Below are positions 18,903 through 28,485 of a DNA stretch of 64,000 nucleotides, one piece after another. Made by a program: the position numbers and the translations under genes. Numbering within the stretch: the stretch's first letter is position 1; the number at the start of each line of letters is the position of its first letter. Below the pieces are notes generated by a model. That model saw nothing but the letters and a program-made list of their open reading frames with translations. It ran no database searches and was not told where the DNA came from. The stretch comes from Synechococcus sp. WH 5701 (GTDB taxonomy: Bacteria; Cyanobacteriota; Cyanobacteriia; PCC-6307; Cyanobiaceae): contig NZ_CH724160.1 in NCBI RefSeq assembly GCF_000153045.1, forward strand, positions 825,499-889,498, given 5' to 3'.

Positions 18903-20812
18903 GGCGCTTCCGCGTCTGGTGGCTGGCGCTGGCCCTGCCCCTGGTCGTGGCGCTCCCCGTGTGGCGCGACTCCCCTCCAGGAAGAGCCCTCTCCCGTCTC
19001 GACAGTCCGGCCCGCCGGGCGTTCTTTCGCTGGCGGGGGCCCAGGGAGGCGCCGGAGAATCCTCTGCTCCTGGCGATCGACTCCGAGTCCCTGGAGCTGG
19101 CTGATCTGCTCACGGCTGAGGAACGTCGGGCCTCGCCGCTCTGGCGGCGGATGGGGCCGTGGCCCTGGCCCCGCGCCCTGCAAGCGGAGCTCGCCGCCAT
19201 CACCCTGCGTGGAGGTGCCACGCGGGTGCTGGTCAACATCGAATTCAGCCAGCCCAGTCGCTACGGGCCAGCCGATGACGCGGCCGCCCAGGCCGTGCTG
19301 GCTCCCTGGCGGGAGCGGGTGCATCTGGTCAGCGGGTATCAGCTCGAGCGGCGACAGGGGATGGATCAGATCAAGCTGAGCCGCCCTGTACTGGATCTGG
19401 GCCCGGCGGGTCTTGCCGTCCTGCTGCAGAGCGATGACGGGCTGGCGGAGGCGGTGCCCGGACGGCGCTGGTGGCGCGAGCAGCTGGCGGGATTCGCTCC
19501 TCCCCATCCACTGCCGATGGCTTTCCTGGTCCGGCCGGAAGCTCTGACGGAGGAGCCGCTTGGCCTCAACTTCCGCGGCCCGGCGGGAACGCTGCCATCC
19601 CTGCCGGCCTGGCGCATCCAGCAGGTTTCCCCGGAAACCTGGAACGACCGCACGGTGGTGATCGGGGCGACGACGCCGGAGCTGGGGGATCAGCAGGAAA
19701 CGCCCTACGGCGCCATGAGCGGCAGCGAGGTGCTGGCCACGGCCGTCGGAAACGTGCTCGTCGGTGATGGGCTGCGGCCACTTCCGGCGCTGGGTTCGGG
19801 GCTGCTGCTGCTGCTCTGGGGCGTTGGCGCTCTGGTGGTGCTCTCGCGCCCGATCACCGCCCTGGGCACGGCCACCGCGGCCATCGCGCTGATGGCCAGC
19901 GCTCTGGGTGTGGCCTACGGATTCTGGCTCTGGGCCCAGCTCAGCCTGCCCCTGGCGGCCCTGCTGCTGAGCCCCCTGCTCGGGGGCGGACTGCGCATGG
20001 CCGCCCAGGCCCGGGAGGAACTGCGCGAGCGGGCCTACCTGCACCAGGTGCTGGCCCACCGGATCTCCCCGACTCTGCTCAACGACATCCTGCGCAACCC
20101 CGGGCCCCTCTGGAACCGGGCCGGCGGACAACGCTGCCGCTGCGTGCTGCTGTTCAGCGATCTGGTCGCGTTCACCCCCCTGAGCGCGGTTCTGGATCCC
20201 GGGGAGCTGTTCGCGCTGCTCAACCGCTACTTCGAGGTCATGGCTGAGGCGGTGCTGGCGGAGCAGGGCCTGCTTGACAAGTTCATCGGCGATTCGGTGA
20301 TGGCGGAGTTCGGCGTGCCCCGCAGTCGCGGCGACCGGCTCGAGGCCAGGGCGGCGGTGCGCGCTGCCCTGGCGATGCAGCGTGGCCTGGAGGGCATCAA
20401 TCGCGAGCTGGCCGCCAGGAATCGACCCCCCCTGCGCCATGGCATCGGCCTGCATGTGGGTGAGGTGATCGCCGGCAACCTCGGCTCCAGCCAGCGGCTC
20501 GAGTTCACGGTGGTGGGGGCCAGTGTGAATGTGGCCAGCCGCCTGGAGGGCCTCACCCGCCGGTATCCCCAGCACCCGATTCTGATCAGTGCCGCCCTGC
20601 AGGCGCTGCTGCCGGGGGAGCTGGAGGTGGAACCGCTGGGGGCCCACCTCCTCAAGGGCTGGCCCGAGCCCCTGGAGGTGCTGGCTCTGCAGGGGCTTCG
20701 TAGTCCGGTCCGGAGTCCAACGTGCAGCCTGGATGACCTCTCGGAGGCTCTTCTGGTCAGCGGGGTGATTCCTCCGCACCCACCGGAAAGCGATCCCAGC
20801 GGAAGTTGTTGA
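18899..20812 (+). CDS. CHASE2-domain adenylate cyclase (second copy)
   Basis: A 637-residue paralogue of the cyclase at 9427. It starts at GTG 18899, overlapping the FecR-like gene. It has an N-terminal helix, an extracytoplasmic CHASE2 region, a block of membrane helices (~296-368) and a catalytic domain (~412-590). Catalytic residues are complete: Asp421 (FSDLVAF), Lys461 and Asp465 (DKFIGDS), Thr537 (EFTVVG), Asn544 and Arg548 (VNVASRLE). The usual GD before VN reads GAS, unlike the first copy. Its last 56 bp overlap the 3' end of the convergent thiO gene. Confidence 0.92.
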   Translation: MRRFRVWWLALALPLVVALPVWRDSPPGRALSRLDSPARRAFFRWRGPREAPENPLLLAIDSESLELADLLTAEERRASPLWRRMGPWPWPRALQAELAAITLRGGATRVLVNIEFSQPSRYGPADDAAAQAVLAPWRERVHLVSGYQLERRQGMDQIKLSRPVLDLGPAGLAVLLQSDDGLAEAVPGRRWWREQLAGFAPPHPLPMAFLVRPEALTEEPLGLNFRGPAGTLPSLPAWRIQQVSPETWNDRTVVIGATTPELGDQQETPYGAMSGSEVLATAVGNVLVGDGLRPLPALGSGLLLLLWGVGALVVLSRPITALGTATAAIALMASALGVAYGFWLWAQLSLPLAALLLSPLLGGGLRMAAQAREELRERAYLHQVLAHRISPTLLNDILRNPGPLWNRAGGQRCRCVLLFSDLVAFTPLSAVLDPGELFALLNRYFEVMAEAVLAEQGLLDKFIGDSVMAEFGVPRSRGDRLEARAAVRAALAMQRGLEGINRELAARNRPPLRHGIGLHVGEVIAGNLGSSQRLEFTVVGASVNVASRLEGLTRRYPQHPILISAALQALLPGELEVEPLGAHLLKGWPEPLEVLALQGLRSPVRSPTCSLDDLSEALLVSGVIPPHPPESDPSGSC

Positions 20813-21911
20813 GCAGCGACGCCCCTTCAGGCGAGATGGTCTGGGAAGAGCCGGCCGGGGCGCCCGCCTGGGCGATCACCGCCGCGATCAACTCCGCGGT
20901 GATCGCCGCCAGCAGCACGCCGTTGCGGTAGTGCCCCGTGGCCAGCCACAGCCCCGGGATCGGGCTCGCACCGAGCAGGGGGGCCTGGTCAGGCGTGCCT
21001 GGGCGAAAGCCCCACCAGCGCTCCATCGGCGGCCAGCTGGCCGCTTCCGGCAGCAGGGCCTCGATGCCGGCCTGCAGCTGGCGTTGCCCGAACGGGGTGA
21101 GCCCTTCTGCGAAGCCAGCTTCCGGCTCGCTGGTGGCCCCCACCACCAGCAGACCGTCTTCGCGGGGGACCAGATAGGTGCCGGGACCGAACAGCACCCG
21201 CTTCAGAGCCGCTCGGGGCCCCTGCAGGGAGAGCATCTGGCCTTTGATGGGTGCCACCGGCAGCTCGTGCATCAGCCGGGCGCTCCAGGCGCCGCAGGCC
21301 AGCACCGCCCGCTGGCTGGGGATGGTGGCGTCATCCCCCTGGGCGCGACGGATGCGCACCGCTTCGAGCGCACCGCTCCGGTGACGGGAGAGCGCCAGCA
21401 CCTCGGCCCCTTCCTCGAAGGCCACACCCCGCTCCACGCAGGCCCGCTCCAGGGACCGCATCAGCTGGCGGCGGTTGTCGATCTGCCCATCCTGGAGGAA
21501 GAGCAGCCCGGCCCGCCAGCGCTGGCCGATGCCCGGAATTTCCCGCTCCAGATCAGCCCGCGACAGGGGTTGCCCGAAGCAGGCGGTCGGGTAGGCATCA
21601 CGCTGCTCGGCTGCTGTGAAGGGCACCACGATTCCGCAGGGACGCAGCCCGCAACGAAGGCCGCTGTCGGTTTCGATCCGCCTCACCCAGGCGGGAATCC
21701 GCGCCAGGCTGGCCTGGCCCAGTGCCAGCAGCGGGCCCGACAGCCCCTCGGCATGGGGGGCGAGCATGCCGGCGGCCACGAACCCGGCGGCCTCGCTGCG
21801 CCGCCGACTCAGCACCAGCACCCGCTCCCCCCGGCTGGCCAGCTGGTGGGCCACCGCCAAGCCGATCAAGCCGCCACCGAGGATCAGCACGGGGTCGTTC
21901 TCGACGCTCAT
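20757..21911 (-). CDS. thiO: Glycine oxidase ThiO, FAD-dependent
   Basis: A 384-residue DadA-like flavoenzyme, most like ThiO, which oxidises glycine to the imine used in thiazole synthesis for thiamine. The FAD-binding GGGLIG is near residue 12. Family blocks AAGMLAPHAE, PIKGQML, YLVPREDGLLVVGATSE and WWGFRPGTPDQAPLLG are present. It could be another D-amino-acid dehydrogenase of the same fold, but the spacing and C-terminal signature (TGHYRNGVLLA) favour ThiO. No THI-box riboswitch is visible in the 100 bp upstream. Confidence 0.85.
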   Translation of the reverse strand: MSVENDPVLILGGGLIGLAVAHQLASRGERVLVLSRRRSEAAGFVAAGMLAPHAEGLSGPLLALGQASLARIPAWVRRIETDSGLRCGLRPCGIVVPFTAAEQRDAYPTACFGQPLSRADLEREIPGIGQRWRAGLLFLQDGQIDNRRQLMRSLERACVERGVAFEEGAEVLALSRHRSGALEAVRIRRAQGDDATIPSQRAVLACGAWSARLMHELPVAPIKGQMLSLQGPRAALKRVLFGPGTYLVPREDGLLVVGATSEPEAGFAEGLTPFGQRQLQAGIEALLPEAASWPPMERWWGFRPGTPDQAPLLGASPIPGLWLATGHYRNGVLLAAITAELIAAVIAQAGAPAGSSQTISPEGASLLNNFRWDRFPVGAEESPR

Positions 21912-22025
21912 GGGGTCGGCTCAGGAGTCCGCAGGGTTTCGTTCAGCTTCAACCATCGAGCGCCCCAACCCGCGACGGTGCGGCGAGGCCCGCTGCATAG
22001 GATCAGCCCAGGTGGGATGCAGGTC

Positions 22026-23507
22026 ATGACAGCGGCGAGCGGACAGGGCGGATGGGAGGCCGTGATCGGCCTGGAAACCCATGTGCAGCTGGGCACCGCC
22101 AGCAAGATCTTCACAGCCGCCTCCACCAACTTCGGCGACGATCCCAACACCCACATCGATCCGGTGGTGCTGGGTCTGCCGGGCACCCTGCCGGTGCTGA
22201 ATCAGAAGGTGCTGGAGTATGCGGTGAAGGCGGCCCTCGCCCTCAATTTGCAGGTGGCTGAGCACAGCAAGTTCGACCGCAAGCAGTATTTCTATCCCGA
22301 TCTACCCAAGAACTACCAGATCTCTCAATACGACGAGCCGATCGCGGAGAACGGCTGGATCGAGGTGGAGGTGGCCGAGAAGGGCAAGGAGACCTATCTC
22401 AAGACGATCGGCATCGAGCGGCTTCACATGGAAGAAGACGCCGGCAAGCTCGTTCATGCCGGTAGTGATCGCCTCGCCGGCAGCACTCATTCGTTGGTGG
22501 ATTACAACCGCGCAGGGGTGGCCCTGGCTGAAATCGTGAGCAAGCCCGATCTGCGCACGGGCCGGGAGGCGGCGGAGTACGCCTCGGAGATCCGCCGGAT
22601 CATGCGCTATCTGGGCGTGAGCGACGGCAACATGCAGGAGGGTTCGCTGCGCTGCGATGTGAACATCTCGGTGAGGCGCGGACCGGATGAACCATTCGGC
22701 GTGAAGGTGGAGATCAAGAACATGAACTCCTTCTCGGCGATCCAGAAGGCCTGTGACCATGAGATCGCCCGCCAGATCAAGGCGATCGAGGCCGGTGAGC
22801 CGATCCGGCAGGAAACACGCCTCTGGGATGAGAGCAAGCAGCTCACCAAGAGCATGCGCAGCAAGGAGGGGAGCAGCGACTACCGCTACTTCCCCGAGCC
22901 GGATCTGGGCCCGATCGAGGTGACCTCCGAGCGGCGTGAGGGTTGGCGCGCCGAACTGCCCGAGCTGCCGGCGGCCAAGCGCCACCGTTACGCCGACCAG
23001 CTGGGTCTCTCGATCTACGACGCCCGGGTGCTCACCGATGAGCGTGCGATGGCCGAATACTTCGAAGCCGCCGTAGCCGCCGGAGCCGAGGCCAAGGGGG
23101 TCGCCAACTGGGTCACCGGCGACATCGCCGCCTACCTCAATGCTGGCAAGCTCTCGATCACTGAGCTGCCCCTGAAGCCCGAGGAGCTGGCGGAACTGGT
23201 GCAGCTCATCGACAACGGCACCATCAGCGGCAAGATCGCCAAGGAGATCCTGCCGGAGCTGCTGGAGCAGGGTGGTTCCGCCAAGACGATCGTGGCGGAG
23301 CGAGGCCTGGGCATGATCAGCGACCCCGCCGCCATCAAAGAGGTGGTCCAGGAGCTGCTGGCGGCCCATCCGGCCGAGGTCGAGGCCTTCCGAGGCGGCA
23401 AGACCAAGCTGCAGGGCTTCTTCGTGGGGCAGCTGATGAAGCGCACCGGTGGCCGGGCCGATCCGAAGCTCGCCAACCGCATCCTCAGCGAGCAGCTGAA
23501 GGGCTGA
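22026..23507 (+). CDS. gatB: Asp-tRNA(Asn)/Glu-tRNA(Gln) amidotransferase subunit B
   Basis: A 493-residue GatB that binds misacylated tRNA and activates its side chain for amidation by GatA, with GatC. Conserved blocks are VIGLETHVQL, FYPDLPKNYQISQYD, RLHMEEDAGKL, SLVDYNRAG and MQEGSLRCDVN. The C-terminal YqeY-like tail domain ends in GKTKLQGFFVGQLMK. ATG 22026 is preferred because AGGTGG lies at proper spacing; ATG 22017 is 3 codons upstream and nearly touches that site. Very long in-frame starts further upstream are antisense to thiO. Confidence 0.96.
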   Translation: MTAASGQGGWEAVIGLETHVQLGTASKIFTAASTNFGDDPNTHIDPVVLGLPGTLPVLNQKVLEYAVKAALALNLQVAEHSKFDRKQYFYPDLPKNYQISQYDEPIAENGWIEVEVAEKGKETYLKTIGIERLHMEEDAGKLVHAGSDRLAGSTHSLVDYNRAGVALAEIVSKPDLRTGREAAEYASEIRRIMRYLGVSDGNMQEGSLRCDVNISVRRGPDEPFGVKVEIKNMNSFSAIQKACDHEIARQIKAIEAGEPIRQETRLWDESKQLTKSMRSKEGSSDYRYFPEPDLGPIEVTSERREGWRAELPELPAAKRHRYADQLGLSIYDARVLTDERAMAEYFEAAVAAGAEAKGVANWVTGDIAAYLNAGKLSITELPLKPEELAELVQLIDNGTISGKIAKEILPELLEQGGSAKTIVAERGLGMISDPAAIKEVVQELLAAHPAEVEAFRGGKTKLQGFFVGQLMKRTGGRADPKLANRILSEQLKG

Positions 23508-23536
23508 GGATTACTTCGGAAATCCGTGCCACCCAA

Positions 23537-23803
23537 ATGAGCGACCACAACGACCAGAAACTGTCTCCGCGGGAAATGATCCGGGCTCATGCGGGGATCC
23601 TTCTTCAGTTGGCCACGACCATCAGCGCTGTCGTCATCGCTGCATCACTGGTCCCCATGGCCCGGCAGGCGAAACTCTGGGAGGCCTGCCATGACACCTC
23701 CGTGAAGTGGCACGTTGACAACATCACTGGCGATACGAAGGACGTGCATCAGGCGTGGGCGACACGCTTCTGCAATGGCGGCTCCCTCAGGCCCAGAGAA
23801 TGA
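23537..23803 (+). CDS. Small single-pass membrane protein, hypothetical
   Basis: An 88-residue protein: a charged N-terminus, one hydrophobic helix (~22-42; LLQLATTISAVVIAASLVP) and a short soluble tail with Cys residues (LWEACHD, RFCNGG). The ending resembles small picocyanobacterial membrane proteins I have seen, but the function is unknown. Its stop overlaps the next short reading frame as ATGA. It follows gatB by about 30 bp on the same strand. Confidence 0.6.
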   Translation: MSDHNDQKLSPREMIRAHAGILLQLATTISAVVIAASLVPMARQAKLWEACHDTSVKWHVDNITGDTKDVHQAWATRFCNGGSLRPRE

Positions 23804-24090
23804 AAAGCGGCAACGCGGTGATTTTCGATCATGTCCTGCATGATCAGGGGATGATGGACAGCTGCACGGCCGCTTTCGCAGGGCTGCGGGTGTTCTCCGT
23901 GGGCATCACCTGTGATCTGGCCATCCTCGAGGCCCGCGAGCGGGCTCGCGGCGACCGCGTCCTTGGTCGGGCGCGTGGTCTGGCGGACGTGGTGCATGGC
24001 TTCTGCACCTACGACCTGATGGTGGATTCCGGGCAAATGGGGCCAGAGGCCTGCGTGGATCTGGTGGTCTCCGCTCTGCACGAGGGCTGA
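23800..24090 (+). pseudogene. C-terminal remnant of a chloramphenicol-phosphotransferase-like protein
   Basis: Ninety-six residues starting MKSGNAVIFDHVLHD. They match the C-terminal half of the CPT-like P-loop phosphotransferases: a DHV/DDV-type segment after the second strand, LRVFSVGITCDLAILEARE, then ARGDRVLGRARG and YDLMVDS. The N-terminal ~75 residues with the P-loop are absent. It is probably a decayed fragment. However, the reading frame is open and its ATG overlaps the preceding stop, so it may still be translated. Catalysis is not expected without the nucleotide-binding loop. Confidence 0.6.
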
Positions 24091-24102
24091 GCCAGCCGCT
24101 GG

Positions 24103-24783
24103 TCATCGGCTCGGCGTCGGCTGTTCAGGCACACCAGGCTTGATGAATCCCCGGATTGTCTGAAAGGAGTCCTCGGCGAAGGAGGCGTCGCCTGTGAACT
24201 CCGGTTTGTTGATGACTCGGAGCCGCTCATCCACGTGGCCGATCAGTTTGGCCATGTCCGGCTTGCTGGCCAGGTTGAGCGTGGTCGGCTCCTGGTTGGC
24301 GCTGATCTGGGCGGAGCCATTGGCCACGGCGCTTTCGATCGTGGCGATCAGATCATTGGCCAGCACATATTTACGGCTGTAGTTCTCATAGTTCGCGGCC
24401 TGTCCGTAGAGCTGGCTGAAGGTCCAGGCTGAATAGAGCACCAGCCCGGAGGTGATGCCGATGTTGATGATGGCGTTGTTGGACTTCTCCCAACCCTGCT
24501 TGCTGATCAGGGCCAGGGAGCTGAGGGCGAGGATCCCGGCCGCGGTGCTCAGAGAAAGGGCGGCGTAACGGTGGGAGAAGTAGAACACCCCCACGGTGCA
24601 GGCCAGTCGCCTCCCCTGATCCAGCTGCCGGATCTGTTCCTTGAGCCGCATGGTCTGGCCCGGTTCGATCAACCATTGCCGCAACTGATGGCAGGAGCGG
24701 CTCCAGGCCACGATCAGCGCCTTGGGCAACCGGGGCCAGCCTGCCTGAGGCGATCCGGACTCGGCATCCATGCAGACCTTCAC
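24103..24783 (-). CDS. Two-helix membrane protein, SLATT-like, function unknown
   Basis: A 226-residue protein: a soluble N-terminus, two closely spaced membrane helices (~75-120; ALSLSTAAGILALSSLALI and NIGITSGLVLYSAWTF), then a long amphipathic helical region (YGQAANYENYSRKYVLANDL). This layout recalls SLATT/DUF4231-type proteins, some of which accompany defence or nucleotide-signalling systems, but the match is by architecture only. An alternative start at 24771 would remove four residues. It ends 12 bp from the CPT-like remnant (convergent). Confidence 0.6.
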   Translation of the reverse strand: MKVCMDAESGSPQAGWPRLPKALIVAWSRSCHQLRQWLIEPGQTMRLKEQIRQLDQGRRLACTVGVFYFSHRYAALSLSTAAGILALSSLALISKQGWEKSNNAIINIGITSGLVLYSAWTFSQLYGQAANYENYSRKYVLANDLIATIESAVANGSAQISANQEPTTLNLASKPDMAKLIGHVDERLRVINKPEFTGDASFAEDSFQTIRGFIKPGVPEQPTPSR

Positions 24784-24796
24784 GCGAAAGGTCAGG

Positions 24797-26275
<1,479 letters not shown>

Positions 26276-26312
26276 GGCGGCTCGGCAGGATGGTGCGAGT
26301 CATCCTGCCGCC

Positions 26313-27542
26313 GTGACCCATCCCTGGCACCCGATCCCCGGCGGCATCACTGCTCCGGCGGGATTCCTGGCCGCCGCCATCACCGCAGGTCTCAAGGCTT
26401 CCGGCAACCCCGATCTGTCGTTGTTGCTGGCTCCCCACGACGCTGTCTGTGCCGGCAGCTTCACCACCTCCCTGGTGCGGGCCGCCTGCGTGGACCTCTG
26501 CGCCCAGCGCCTGGCCGCCAGCGGTGGCCGGGCCCGGGCGGTGCTCACCAATTCCGGCCAGGCCAATGCCTGCACCGGCGATCGCGGTTTGATCGACAGC
26601 CTGAGGGCCACCCAGGCCACTGCCGACCTCCTCGGCCTGGCGGCCGAGGAGGTGCTGATCTGCTCCACCGGCGTGATCGGCGTGCCGATCCCGATGGACA
26701 TCCTGCTGGCAGGCCTCGATCCCCTGGTGGCGGCCCTCAGCCCCGAGGGGGGTGCTGCCGCCGCCACCGCCATCCTCACCACCGATCTGACTGACAAGCA
26801 GATCGCCCTTGAGGCTCACCTGGGTGGCCGCCGCGTCCGCCTCGGCGGCATGGCCAAGGGCTCCGGGATGATTCACCCGAACATGGCCACGATGCTGGGC
26901 TATCTCAGCTGCGATGCCGGCGTGCCGGCCGAGCTCTGGCAGGCGATGGTGCAGCGGGCGGTGGATCGCTCCTTCAATGCGATCACAGTCGACGGCGACA
27001 CCAGCACCAACGACACGTACCTGGCCTTTGCAGCCGGGGAACCCCTGAACCCCGAGCACTTCGAGGCGCTGGAGGCCGGCCTGACGGCGGTGTCGCAGCA
27101 CCTGGCCCGGGCGATTGCCCGCGATGGCGAGGGGGCCACCTGCCTGATCGAGGTGCAGGTGGAGGGTGCCGGGGATGATGCCGGCGCCCGGGCGATGGCC
27201 CGTACCATCTGCGGCTCCTCGCTGGTGAAGTGCGCCATCCACGGTCGCGACCCCAACTGGGGCCGGATCGTGGCCGCGGCGGGCCGCGCCGGCGTGGCCT
27301 TCGACCCCGAAGCGGTGGCCCTCTGGCTGGGGGAGCACCAGCTGATGGCCGCCGGCCAGCCCCTGCCCTTCGACCGCCCGGCCGCCTCCCGCTACATGGC
27401 CGAGCGCGCCGCCGGGGCCTACCTCAGCGATGACACCGTGGCCATCCGGCTGCGGGTGGGCGACGGCACCGGCAGCGGCCTGGCCTGGGGCTGCGATCTC
27501 TCCGATCAATACGTGCGCATCAACGCCGACTACACCACCTGA
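26313..27542 (+). CDS. argJ: Bifunctional ornithine acetyltransferase / N-acetylglutamate synthase
   Basis: A 409-residue ArgJ that recycles the acetyl group from N-acetylornithine to glutamate in arginine synthesis. It is made as a precursor that self-cleaves before Thr193 in the motif MIHPNMATML; the nucleophilic Thr is present. The ending YVRINADYTT is the family C-terminus. GTG 26313 is chosen because it directly precedes the conserved N-terminus (WHPIPGGITAPAGF); longer in-frame starts lie in antisense of the oxygenase-CoaE gene. It supplies the arginine route that feeds SpeA. Confidence 0.95.
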   Translation: MTHPWHPIPGGITAPAGFLAAAITAGLKASGNPDLSLLLAPHDAVCAGSFTTSLVRAACVDLCAQRLAASGGRARAVLTNSGQANACTGDRGLIDSLRATQATADLLGLAAEEVLICSTGVIGVPIPMDILLAGLDPLVAALSPEGGAAAATAILTTDLTDKQIALEAHLGGRRVRLGGMAKGSGMIHPNMATMLGYLSCDAGVPAELWQAMVQRAVDRSFNAITVDGDTSTNDTYLAFAAGEPLNPEHFEALEAGLTAVSQHLARAIARDGEGATCLIEVQVEGAGDDAGARAMARTICGSSLVKCAIHGRDPNWGRIVAAAGRAGVAFDPEAVALWLGEHQLMAAGQPLPFDRPAASRYMAERAAGAYLSDDTVAIRLRVGDGTGSGLAWGCDLSDQYVRINADYTT

Positions 27543-27591
27543 AGGCTTGCGGCTGCAGGCAGGATGGAGCCTCCTTCATCGCCAGCCCCCC

Positions 27592-28122
27592 ATGCCCGAG
27601 GCCGGAGCCCGGCGCCGATCCCGTCGACGCAGTTCCGAAGTGGCCGCGGCGCCCCCGAAGCGCTGGGCCCCCTGGGTGCTTCCCCTGGTGGCCGGTCTGG
27701 CTTTCGGCTCGGGCTACGCCATCACCGACCGCCTGCTGGCGCTGCAGGCCAAAGGGCCGCTGAAGCTGGATCAGGGGTTCGATCTGAAGCCGTTTCCCGG
27801 CACCACGCTGGAGAGCATGCGCCTGCGTTACGGCGCCGACCGGCAGGAGCTTCGCGGCGATCTCGAGCTGATCGAGCTGGAGCGCACTCAGGAGGAGGAG
27901 AAGGCCAAACGTGAGGCCGCTCAGAAGGAAGGGCCGAAGCCAGAGGCCCGTCGGCCCCAGGATGAAGGAGCCGCGAGCGGTTCAGCTTCCGACCCTGCCC
28001 CAGTCGCCGAATCCGCCGCCAGCAGGCCCAGCGAGGCTGCTTCGGATCCCGGGCCGCCTGCGTTGCCCGCGCCACCCTCGCTCAATGTGCCGCCGCCGCC
28101 GGCTCCCGAGCGCCAGCCCTGA
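27592..28122 (+). CDS. Single-pass membrane protein with Pro/Ala-rich tail, hypothetical
   Basis: A 176-residue protein: basic N-terminus (RRRSRRRSSE), one membrane helix (~27-46; WVLPLVAGLAFGSGYAITD), a short folded segment (FDLKPFPGTTLESMRLRYG), then a charged and proline-rich low-complexity tail. Probably anchored with the tail on one face. ATG 27592 is chosen over the earlier in-frame start at 27430, which overlaps argJ. It lies on the same strand as the next two genes. No family recognised. Confidence 0.65.
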   Translation: MPEAGARRRSRRRSSEVAAAPPKRWAPWVLPLVAGLAFGSGYAITDRLLALQAKGPLKLDQGFDLKPFPGTTLESMRLRYGADRQELRGDLELIELERTQEEEKAKREAAQKEGPKPEARRPQDEGAASGSASDPAPVAESAASRPSEAASDPGPPALPAPPSLNVPPPPAPERQP

Positions 28123-28158
28123 TCTGCCACAGTTTGGCCAGAGCGGACGGTCCCTTCG

Positions 28159-28485
28159 ATGCATGCCCCCCAATCTCTGCTGCAGGCTGCGTTGAATCGG
28201 CTGGGGGCCCGCCTCGGCAGTGGCTTCGCCGATTCGGCGGCCAGCCTGGCCGTGCTGGCCCAGGAGGCACCCGAGCGCCTCAGGCGCGAGCTGGAGCTGT
28301 TCTGGAGTGAAGTGGAGCAGGAGGCCCAGCGGCTAGAAACCGAGGCCAGCGCCGCCTCAGGGCCCGAGGCGGCAGGAGGCGACGCCACAGCCGCCGCCTG
28401 GGCTGCAGCCGCGCCTCAGGATCAGATCGATGATCTGCGCGCCCGGGTGGCAGAGCTTTCGCGCCAGCTCGAGGACCAGGCTTGA
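28159..28485 (+). CDS. Small helical protein, hypothetical
   Basis: 108 residues, mostly helical, with a heptad-like C-terminal segment (IDDLRARVAELSRQLEDQA) that could form a coiled coil, after an Ala/Gly-rich linker. Its TGA overlaps the ATG of the ABC1 kinase (TGATG), indicating translational coupling. Conserved association would suggest a role with that kinase, but none is shown here. Confidence 0.65.
   Translation: MHAPQSLLQAALNRLGARLGSGFADSAASLAVLAQEAPERLRRELELFWSEVEQEAQRLETEASAASGPEAAGGDATAAAWAAAAPQDQIDDLRARVAELSRQLEDQA

Noticed and set aside
21912..22025. Possible THI-box (TPP) riboswitch upstream of thiO
   Set aside because: No CTGAGA or paired P-helix pattern could be found in the thiO leader.
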